Shown here in pieces: positions 1 to 5,562 of a stretch of 6,355 bases of DNA. How positions within the stretch are numbered: the stretch's first letter is position 1; each line of letters starts with the position of its first letter. A program made the translations under genes and the position numbers. The notes below the pieces were generated by a model, which saw only the letters and a list, made by a program, of their open reading frames with translations, was not told the DNA's origin and ran no database searches. Origin of the DNA: Bacteroidota bacterium (GTDB lineage Bacteria > Bacteroidota > Ignavibacteria > Ignavibacteriales > Ignavibacteriaceae). The stretch is taken from positions 1-6,355 of the forward strand of contig JADFGB010000069.1 of NCBI GenBank assembly GCA_022567875.1, given 5' to 3'.

Positions 1-656
1 TGGGGATTTTAAGAGTAGATCATCCCGATATAGAAGAATTTATTAACTGCAAGAATGATGTAACTCAAATTACAAATTTTAACATATCTGTCGCAATAAC
101 GTCCGAGTTTATGGATGCTGTTCGTGACGATAAAGATTTCAATCTTATTGATCCTAGAACCAAAAGAATAACCAAAACAATTAAAGCAAAAGAACTTTTT
201 TCAGAAATTACAACGCAAGCTCATGCTACTGGCGAACCCGGCTTGTTCTTTATTGATGAAGCTAATAAACATAATTCTGTTCCCCATTTAGGTACCTACG
301 AAGCCTGTAATCCTTGCTTCGAACTGCCTCTGTTGCCGTATGATATCTGTAATTTGATGTCAATAAATGTTTATAAATATGCTATAGAAATAGACGAAGT
401 TTGGGTAGTAGATTGGCCAACTTTAGAAACTGACATTTATACGGCAGTTAGATTTATAGACAACGTTATAGATCAAAACGACTATCCTATTCATCAAATT
501 AAAGAACTTTCAATTAAAATTCGTAGAGTTGGTCTAGGTATTATGGGTTGGGCCGATCTATTAATTAAACTAAAAATGAATGCTGAATTACATTATGAGA
601 TGCATACTTTAGCAGCTAAACATTGCCATAAATGTTATATAATATTAAAGTCTTAA
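1..656 (+). CDS. nrdJ: Class II (adenosylcobalamin-dependent) ribonucleotide reductase, internal fragment, 3'-truncated
   Basis: The frame is open from the left edge (first full codon at 3), so the ATG at 111 is an internal methionine and not the start. The translation begins GILRVDHPDIEEF and continues through TQITNFNISVAIT, TGEPGLFFID and RRVGLGIMGWADLL, all typical of the NrdJ catalytic barrel. This enzyme family reduces ribonucleotides to deoxyribonucleotides in the cytoplasm using B12. The active-site stretch reads NPCFELPLLPYDIC: the Asn (309-311), radical Cys (315-317), Glu (321-323) and the redox Cys (348-350, equivalent to C333 of the Thermotoga enzyme) are present. However, the usual NPCGEQ has become NPCFEL and CNLGSIN has become CNLMSIN. 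Resemblance stops near 586. The last 22 or so residues, rich in His and Cys, match nothing I know, and the frame closes at 654-656. The C-terminal part of the barrel is missing, so this is very probably a non-functional remnant or one side of a chimeric join. Confidence 0.78.
   Translation, partial: GILRVDHPDIEEFINCKNDVTQITNFNISVAITSEFMDAVRDDKDFNLIDPRTKRITKTIKAKELFSEITTQAHATGEPGLFFIDEANKHNSVPHLGTYEACNPCFELPLLPYDICNLMSINVYKYAIEIDEVWVVDWPTLETDIYTAVRFIDNVIDQNDYPIHQIKELSIKIRRVGLGIMGWADLLIKLKMNAELHYEMHTLAAKHCHKCYIILKS
587..640. other. Breakpoint between nrdJ fragment and argH fragment
   Basis: Left of this interval the reading frame gives NrdJ-like protein (last clear motif GWADLLIKLK). Right of it a different frame gives ArgH-like protein (first clear motif near VLKNTFEIID, then PLGSAAGYG). 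The roughly 50 bases between are unassigned. Stops in the argH frame at 617-619 and 629-631 show that argH homology does not simply continue leftwards. I see no insertion sequence ends, target duplication or obvious shared word at the join. Both genes are cut at this point, as expected for a deletion, a non-homologous recombination, or a wrongly joined contig. Confidence 0.7.
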
Positions 657-1462
657 AAAATACTTTTGAAATTATTGATAGTTGTCCGTTAGGAAGTGCT
701 GCCGGCTATGGTGTTTCATTAGATATTGATAGGAAGTACGTTTCAGATTTACTTGGATTTTCTAAAGTTCAGAATAATGTTTTATATGTTCAAAATTCAA
801 GAGGCAAAAATGAAGCATTAGTTTTGTCATCGTTAATGAACATTATGATGGATATGAACAAGATTGCTAGTGATTTGATTTTGTTTTCTATGCAAGAGTT
901 TGGTTATTTTGAACTGCCGAAAGAGTTTTGTACAGGCTCATCAATAATGCCTCAAAAGAAAAACCCAGATGTTTTGGAATTACTTAGAGCTAAATCTAAA
1001 ATTGTAGAATCGTTGTATTTTCAAGTTACAGGTATAGTTCAGAATTTACAATCAGGATACAATCGAGATTTTCAATTAACTAAAAAACCATTAATTGATG
1101 GTATTGAAATTACTAAGACTTCTTTGAATATTATTAATGAAGTTTTTAAGTGCTTGAAAGTAAACAAGGAGAATTGTGAAAAAGCTTTGACTAAAGATAT
1201 CTTTGCTACTGATATTGCTTATGAATATGTAAAGAATGGAATGACTTTTAGAGATGCTTATAGGAATATTGCTAAAGAATTAGATAATATTAAAGTCAAA
1301 GATGTTTATAAGCATGTAAGTAATAAGAGACATGTAGGTACAGCAGGAAATTTAGGATTGGATGAGATTGAATTGCAAATTAAGAATAATATTAAAAGTT
1401 TGTATTCTAAGAAAATGCAGTTTCAATCAGTAATGGATAATTTACTTGACAACAACAACTGA
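632..1462 (+). pseudogene. argH: Argininosuccinate lyase, C-terminal fragment (N-terminal part missing)
   Basis: ArgH splits argininosuccinate into arginine and fumarate in the last step of arginine synthesis. The 276-residue frame contains the family motifs PLGSAAGYG (residues 19-27), VQNSRGK (53-59), a long helix DMNKIASDLILFS, and the mobile catalytic loop GSSIMPQKKNPD (102-113) with the conserved serine pair. The far end carries a normal C-terminal domain (TDIAYEYVKNGMTFRDAY) and stops with TGA. ArgH proteins are usually about 450-470 residues, so some 190 N-terminal residues are absent, including the conserved THxQ segment that supplies a catalytic histidine. The ATG at 632 lies inside the preceding frame, directly after an in-frame stop, and has no Shine-Dalgarno sequence, so it is probably not a true start. 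Codon use differs from the neighbours: 11 of 29 lysines are AAG, against 11 of 79 in the peptidase at 2066. Function as a lyase is very unlikely. Confidence 0.82.
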
Positions 1463-1491
1463 GCTAACTAAAGCTTATTTATCCTGTGAAT

Positions 1492-1545
1492 ACAATTATT
1501 AAGAATTGTTTAAAATGTTTTTTAACATTACATAATAGAATGTAA
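1492..1545. repeat. Cluster of three 6-bp inverted repeats
   Basis: Three perfect 6-bp arms follow one another: ACAATT/AATTGT (1492-1497 and 1504-1509), AATGTT/AACATT (1514-1519 and 1524-1529, TTTT loop) and TTACAT/ATGTAA (1528-1533 and 1540-1545). The last two overlap by two bases and could compete in RNA. The stems are mostly A/T and weak. They may act as a poor transcription end after argH or as protein-binding palindromes, or may reflect base composition alone. Confidence 0.3.
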
Positions 1546-1604
1546 CACATCCGGCATTTGACGGAAAGATTGAAAATTAAAAATTGAAATATATATAATT
1601 AATC

Positions 1605-1624
1605 AAATCACTAAATCACCAAAT
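1605..1624. repeat. Short imperfect period-8 tandem repeat
   Basis: The units AAATCACT and AAATCACC are followed by a partial AAAT, giving two and a half copies. It is too short to be a CRISPR or a useful satellite and is probably replication slippage in an AT-rich spacer. Confidence 0.35.
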
Positions 1625-1641
1625 ATTCATTTGTCAACTGT

Positions 1642-1670
1642 TTGCCAATATTTTATTTTACGGTTATATA
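1642..1670 (+). promoter_or_regulatory. Candidate sigma70-type promoter for the acetyltransferase gene
   Basis: TTGCCA (1642-1647, five of six consensus bases) is separated by 17 nt from TATATA (1665-1670). Transcription would start near 1677, leaving a leader of about 23 nt before the ATG at 1700, with a GAGAG ribosome-binding sequence at 1691-1695. AT-rich spacers give such matches often. If the host is a Bacteroidota member its major sigma factor may prefer other boxes. Confidence 0.35.
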
Positions 1671-1699
1671 TTTTTATACAAATTTAAAATGAGAGTTTT

Positions 1700-1972
1700 A
1701 TGGAAATTATAAACGACAAATCAAACAATGTATTTATATCTAAAGTTGACGGTAAAGAAGCTTATTTGCGTTATGTAATTAGAGGAGAAGATTTAATTGA
1801 TTTTATTTACACCTATACACCGCCTGAACTAAGAGGTAAAGGATTAGCGGAAAAAATTGTAAAAATAGGATTTGAATACGCAAAAAAAAATAATCTAAAA
1901 GTAATACCAACCTGCCCGTATATAATGTATTTCCTTTCAAGAAACGAGGAATTCAAAAGTTTATTAAGTTAA
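1700..1972 (+). CDS. Small GNAT-like N-acetyltransferase (NATD1/At1g77540 type)
   Basis: The 90-residue protein is a minimal GCN5-related acetyltransferase of the single-domain group that includes human NATD1 and plant At1g77540. Such proteins bind acetyl-CoA, but their acceptors are mostly unknown. The acetyl-CoA loop is TPPELRGKGLAEKI (residues 40-53), carrying the R-G-K-G form of GNAT motif A. It is followed by a helix and then VIPTCPYIMYFLSRNEEF (69-86), whose Cys-Pro-Tyr and trailing helix are the second signature of this group. Length fits the family, so it looks complete. The start at 1700 has GAGAG five bases upstream. An ATG at 1689 is in another frame. It is separated from the peptidase gene by 93 nt, so it may be transcribed alone or lead that operon. 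Fold assignment is firm but the substrate is not predictable. Confidence 0.8.
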   Translation: MEIINDKSNNVFISKVDGKEAYLRYVIRGEDLIDFIYTYTPPELRGKGLAEKIVKIGFEYAKKNNLKVIPTCPYIMYFLSRNEEFKSLLS

Positions 1973-1984
1973 GAATAAATTCTT
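1971..1984. terminator. Weak hairpin at the end of the acetyltransferase gene
   Basis: AAGAA (1971-1975) and TTCTT (1980-1984) form a 5-bp stem with a TAAA loop. It overlaps the stop codon and is followed shortly by a T-rich stretch (1992-1997). With only one G-C pair it would be a poor terminator, and read-through into the peptidase gene is plausible. Confidence 0.15.
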
Positions 1985-2065
1985 GATTTAATTTTTTACT
2001 TGTTCAATTGTGTAAAATATTCTTATTTTTCAATTTGCTTTACCAAAACTATTGGAGAATTATAA

Positions 2066-4183
2066 ATGAAAAGAAAAATTTTCTTATTACTCATTATCAT
2101 TACGTTTTTCAGCTCTTGTAACTTATATCAAAATAAAATTGAATACCCCAAGACTAAAAAAGTGGATGTTACGGATAATTATTTTGGTACGATTGTTAAT
2201 GATCAATACAGATGGCTGGAAAATGACACAAGTAAAGCAGTAAAAGAGTGGGTGAAAGAGGAAAATAAAATCACATTTGATTATCTGAATAAAATCCCTT
2301 TTAGAAATAAAATTAAAGAAAGATATTCCCAATTATTTAATTATCCAAAATATTCTGCACCCTTTAAAGGAGGGAAAAATTATTTCTTCTTTAAAAATGA
2401 AGGACTTCAAAATCAAAGCGTGCTCTACATTCAAAAGGGACTTGACGGAAAACCCGAATTATTTTTAGATCCAAATAAATTAAAAAGTGACGGTACTGTT
2501 GCACTTACAAGTTCTGCAATTTCAAAAGACGGAAAGTACTTTGCTTACGGTACTGCTTCGGGAGGCTCGGATTGGAATGAATATTATGTGATGAATGTTT
2601 CGTCTAAAAAGAAATTAAAAGATCATCTTAATTGGATAAAATTCTCTGGAATTTCGTGGTTTAAAAATGGTTTCTTTTACAGCCGTTATCCTAAACCTTC
2701 CAAAGGTTCCGAACTAACAGGTTCTAATCAGTTTCACACAATTTATTATCACAAAGTAGGTACTGACCAAAAAGATGATAAAAGAATTTTTGGTGATAAT
2801 AAAAATCCCAAGATGACTTTTTATGCACAAACAACAGACGATGAAAAATATTTGATCATTTATTCCTCAAAAGGAACTAACAACAACGCATTAAACGTAA
2901 AAGATTTATCCAAACCTAATTCTAAAATTAGAACTGTAATTCCAACTTTTGATAATAATTATACTGTTGTTGATAACATCGGTAAAAAATTGCTTGTACT
3001 TACAGACAGAAATGCCTCAAAAAATAAATTGGTTTTAATTGATCCCAACAGACCAAATGAATCAAATTGGAAAGTAATTATTCCCGAAATAAAAGATGTG
3101 CTTCGTTCTGTTAAAATAATTGGTGGTAAAATAATTGCTAATTATATGAAGGATGTTAGTAGTCATATTTACATATTTGATCTGAATGGTAAATATGAAA
3201 AGGAAATTAAACTCCCAACTTTAGGTACGGTGAGTGGTTTTTCAGGGAGTAAAGAAGAGAGTATTGCATTTTATAATTTTATATCTTTTACTTATCCTTC
3301 TTCAATTTATAAATTTGAAGTCAGTACAGGAAAATCAACTTTATATCGTCAACCAAAATTAGATTTTGATTTTTCAGTTTATAAAACAGAACAAAAATTT
3401 TATACAAGTAAAGACGGTACTAAAATTCCTATGTTTATAGTTTATAAAAAGGGTACAAAATTAGACGGTAGTAATCCAACGTATCTGTACGGTTATGGAG
3501 GTTTTAATATTAGTCTAACGCCTTCATTCAGTTCATCAAGATTAATATGGTTGGAACAGGGCGGAATATTTGCAATGCCCAATCTGCGCGGTGGTGGTGA
3601 GTACGGGGAAGCCTGGCATAAAGCAGGAACAAAATTACAGAAGCAAAATGTATTTGATGATTTTATTTCCGCAGCAGAATATCTCATAAAAAACAAATAT
3701 ACTTCAGCAGATAAGCTGGTTTGTGCGGGCCGTTCTAACGGTGGATTATTGATTGGTGCAGTTATAAATCAACGACCGGATTTATTTAGAGTTGCACTGC
3801 CTAGTGTGGGAGTGATGGATATGCTTCGTTTCCATAAATTTACTATCGGATGGGCTTGGGTTTCTGATTATGGTTCAAGCGATGATTCACTTCAATTTAA
3901 CGCTTTGTACAAATATTCACCATTGCACAATATCAAAAGTGAATTAAATTATCCCGCTGTTCTAATAACTACAGCCGATCACGATGATAGGGTTATACCG
4001 GGCCACTCGTTTAAATATACTGCAACCCTTCAGGAAAAATATAAAGGAGATAACCCAATTTTAATAAGGATAGGTGTACGTGCCGGGCATGGTGCAGGCA
4101 AACCAACGTCCAAAATAATTGAAGAGCAGACAGATATATGGTCGTTTGTATTTTATAATCTTGGTATTGAACCGAAGTATTAA
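2066..4183 (+). CDS. Prolyl oligopeptidase (peptidase family S9A), predicted lipoprotein
   Basis: Prolyl oligopeptidases cut short peptides after proline. The first 17 residues form a lipoprotein signal (MKRK, a hydrophobic run, then FSSC) with the acylated cysteine at residue 18. No Asp follows it, so the enzyme is probably membrane-tethered outside the cytoplasm. Residues 25-430 match the N-terminal region and seven-bladed propeller (start EYPKTKKVDVTDNYFG, RWLEN). The catalytic alpha/beta-hydrolase domain covers about 440-705. It has YGYGGFN (475-481, oxyanion region), nucleophile Ser557 in GRSNGG, Trp598 in WAWVSDYG (the proline-stacking tryptophan), Asp640 with Arg642 in DHDDRV, and His675 in AGHGAG. 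These correspond to Ser554, Trp595, Asp641, Arg643 and His680 of the porcine enzyme. Length (705) is normal. GGAGA lies seven bases before the ATG. msrA starts 2 nt after the stop, implying an operon. It appears complete and active. Confidence 0.93.
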   Translation: MKRKIFLLLIIITFFSSCNLYQNKIEYPKTKKVDVTDNYFGTIVNDQYRWLENDTSKAVKEWVKEENKITFDYLNKIPFRNKIKERYSQLFNYPKYSAPFKGGKNYFFFKNEGLQNQSVLYIQKGLDGKPELFLDPNKLKSDGTVALTSSAISKDGKYFAYGTASGGSDWNEYYVMNVSSKKKLKDHLNWIKFSGISWFKNGFFYSRYPKPSKGSELTGSNQFHTIYYHKVGTDQKDDKRIFGDNKNPKMTFYAQTTDDEKYLIIYSSKGTNNNALNVKDLSKPNSKIRTVIPTFDNNYTVVDNIGKKLLVLTDRNASKNKLVLIDPNRPNESNWKVIIPEIKDVLRSVKIIGGKIIANYMKDVSSHIYIFDLNGKYEKEIKLPTLGTVSGFSGSKEESIAFYNFISFTYPSSIYKFEVSTGKSTLYRQPKLDFDFSVYKTEQKFYTSKDGTKIPMFIVYKKGTKLDGSNPTYLYGYGGFNISLTPSFSSSRLIWLEQGGIFAMPNLRGGGEYGEAWHKAGTKLQKQNVFDDFISAAEYLIKNKYTSADKLVCAGRSNGGLLIGAVINQRPDLFRVALPSVGVMDMLRFHKFTIGWAWVSDYGSSDDSLQFNALYKYSPLHNIKSELNYPAVLITTADHDDRVIPGHSFKYTATLQEKYKGDNPILIRIGVRAGHGAGKPTSKIIEEQTDIWSFVFYNLGIEPKY

Positions 4184-4185
4184 TT

Positions 4186-4635
4186 ATGATTGAAAAAGCT
4201 ACATTCGGAGCGGGTTGTTTTTGGGGAGTGCAGACTGAATTTGATAAATTAAAGGGGGTTATTAAAACAGTTGTCGGATATGCCGGCGGTAGAATTGAAA
4301 ACCCTACTTATCAAGATATATGCACAGGAAATACCGGACACGCTGAAGTATTGCAAATAGAATTTGATAATGAGATTATTGCTTATGATGAATTACTGAA
4401 AATATTTTGGAATATTCATAATCCAACTACACCAAACAGACAAGGACCTGATGTCGGCTCACAATACAGATCAATCATTTTAACTCATAATAAAGAACAG
4501 GAAGATAAAGCTATCAGAGCTAAAAAAGAATTAAATGAAAGAGGAATATTTCATTCTGAAATCGTAACGGAAATAGTTCCGATAGATAAATTTTACAAAG
4601 CGGAAGAATATCATCAAAAGTATTTTAATAAGTAA
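4186..4635 (+). CDS. msrA: Peptide methionine sulfoxide reductase MsrA
   Basis: MsrA reduces the S-form of methionine sulfoxide in proteins and free methionine, repairing oxidative damage. The 149-residue protein opens with FGAGCFWGVQ, putting catalytic Cys11 in the invariant GCFW motif. Other family landmarks follow: GYAGG (31-35), CTGNTGHAE with Glu54, and GPDVGSQYRS with Asp89 and Tyr94. It ends YHQKYFNK. The only other cysteine is Cys46, and the C-terminal recycling cysteines of the E. coli enzyme are absent. There is no signal peptide, so it should act in the cytoplasm although the gene upstream encodes an exported peptidase. The start lies 2 nt after the peptidase stop with no clear Shine-Dalgarno sequence, which suggests translational coupling. 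No MsrB domain is fused. Identification is secure. Confidence 0.96.
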   Translation: MIEKATFGAGCFWGVQTEFDKLKGVIKTVVGYAGGRIENPTYQDICTGNTGHAEVLQIEFDNEIIAYDELLKIFWNIHNPTTPNRQGPDVGSQYRSIILTHNKEQEDKAIRAKKELNERGIFHSEIVTEIVPIDKFYKAEEYHQKYFNK

Positions 4636-4651
4636 TAAGTGGATTTAATAA

Positions 4652-5434
4652 ATGTTAAACAAAATTAAAAATAATCTCTTTGGAGAATTAAAAGTAACAG
4701 TATTCTATTTATTTGTTTTCTTGTTTTGCTTCACTACTCTAAACACAATATTTCCAGTTCAGGATAATATTAAAATAGTTAAAGAAAAGATAATATTTAC
4801 AACTGATGACGGTTTTAATATCAGTGCTATTATTGGCAAGCCGGAGGAAATAGATGACGATCTACCGGCAATTATTTTAATTCATCAAGGCGGCTCTGAT
4901 AAAAGTGAATGGAATAGTTTTATCGATCAACTTGTAAAACAAAACTATATAGTTTTAGCTTATGATGTTCGCGGACACGGAGAGTCGGATAAGGTTAGTA
5001 ATGTTTATGCTTTATTCAATGATCCAAACCAAGCACCTCACGATCTATTTGCTGCTGTTGAATATTTAAATGAATATGACAATGTGGATTCGGATAGAAT
5101 TGGTATAGTCGGTGCATCAATTGGTGCCAATTTAGCTTGTGTAGGAATATCCAAAATGGATATTAAAACTGCAGTTGCAATTTCTGGTAAAACCACCGCA
5201 GTAGAAAATCTTAACGGAGTAAAAGAGCTTAATTTAAAATCTATTTTTTATATTGCTGCTGATGGAGATCAGAATGGTAAAAGAGTAGAATGGGCTAAGG
5301 AATTATATGAAAGGACCGAACCTCCGAGAAAAATGGAAACAGTTGTTAATTCTTCAGCACACGGTGTTAGTATCTTTAAAGATAATCCTCAAGTTAAAAA
5401 TGAAATTATAAAATGGCTTAAAGATACTTTGTAA
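4652..5434 (+). CDS. Alpha/beta hydrolase with N-terminal membrane segment
   Basis: The 260-residue protein begins with a charged stretch (MLNKIKNNLFGELK) and a hydrophobic span at about 15-34, which is either a signal peptide or a membrane anchor, placing the enzyme outside the cytoplasmic membrane. The rest is a compact alpha/beta hydrolase of the dienelactone hydrolase/S9-like kind. It has IILIHQGG (75-81, oxyanion strand), YDVRGHGES (104-112), nucleophile Ser156 in GASIGAN, acid Asp204 or Asp206 in AADGDQN, and His237 in SSAHG. All three triad members are present, so it should be an active esterase, lipase-like enzyme or peptidase. The substrate cannot be told from sequence. It starts 16 nt after msrA with only a weak AGTGGA ribosome-binding sequence, and is most likely the last gene of the peptidase-msrA transcript. 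An AT hairpin follows it at 5441. Confidence 0.85.
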   Translation: MLNKIKNNLFGELKVTVFYLFVFLFCFTTLNTIFPVQDNIKIVKEKIIFTTDDGFNISAIIGKPEEIDDDLPAIILIHQGGSDKSEWNSFIDQLVKQNYIVLAYDVRGHGESDKVSNVYALFNDPNQAPHDLFAAVEYLNEYDNVDSDRIGIVGASIGANLACVGISKMDIKTAVAISGKTTAVENLNGVKELNLKSIFYIAADGDQNGKRVEWAKELYERTEPPRKMETVVNSSAHGVSIFKDNPQVKNEIIKWLKDTL

Positions 5435-5440
5435 TTAAAC

Positions 5441-5456
5441 TGTAAAATTTTTTACA
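5441..5456. terminator. AT-rich palindrome after the hydrolase gene, possible weak terminator
   Basis: TGTAAAA and TTTTACA form a perfect 7-bp inverted repeat around two T residues, seven bases after the hydrolase stop. Only one G-C pair occurs per arm and no long T-run follows, so stability is low. It coincides with the -35-like box of the candidate egtB promoter and could instead be an operator. Confidence 0.25.
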
Positions 5457-5481
5457 AATATTCCTGTTTATTTGATATAAT
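5451..5481 (+). promoter_or_regulatory. Candidate promoter for egtB
   Basis: TATAAT (5476-5481) is a perfect -10 box, and TTTACA (5451-5456) matches five of six -35 bases. The 19-nt spacer is longer than ideal. Transcription would begin near 5488 and leave a leader of about 75 nt before the ATG at 5563. The -35-like box is one arm of the palindrome at 5441-5456, which would let a bound repressor block it. That is inference only. Confidence 0.4.
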
Positions 5482-5562
5482 TTATATTGTTAATAAGATA
5501 AATAAATAATTGGATTCTAAATCCCAAAGAGATTTCATTGCTATAAAAAGAGTGAGAAATTT

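Larger units (their letters stand above)
1463..1699. other. Gene-free AT-rich intergenic region
   Basis: I see no coding frame with family resemblance and no RNA gene in these 237 bases. The left part holds three short perfect inverted repeats (1492-1545). The middle holds loose repeats of ATTGAAA/AAATCAC type words. The right part holds a plausible promoter for the small acetyltransferase gene. There is no GC-rich hairpin with a T-run, so no convincing intrinsic terminator follows the argH fragment. Confidence 0.6.

Noticed and set aside
111..656. An independent protein starting at the ATG at 111
   Set aside because: NrdJ similarity continues uninterrupted upstream to position 3 in the same frame, so this methionine is internal.
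1..1462. A natural NrdJ-ArgH fusion or a programmed frameshift joining the two frames
   Set aside because: The two proteins belong to unrelated pathways, both lack essential parts exactly at the join, and stops close both relevant frames around 617-656. I see no slippery sequence that would fuse them usefully.
1605..1624. Beginning of a CRISPR or other repeat array
   Set aside because: There are only two and a half 8-base units, with no spacers and no cas genes.
1689..1691. Earlier ATG as start of the acetyltransferase
   Set aside because: It is out of frame with the 1700-1972 coding sequence.
1463..1699. Insertion sequence remnant explaining the broken genes
   Set aside because: I found no transposase fragment, no long terminal inverted repeats and no target-site duplication here or at 587-640.
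2123..2332. Reverse-strand open frame
   Set aside because: It lies wholly inside the prolyl oligopeptidase gene, has no recognisable motif and is an antisense shadow.
3493..3696. Reverse-strand open frame
   Set aside because: It lies opposite the conserved catalytic domain of the peptidase and reads as a low-information shadow with no family match.
4637..4651. Terminator between msrA and the hydrolase
   Set aside because: The 16-nt gap contains no inverted repeat, so read-through is expected.
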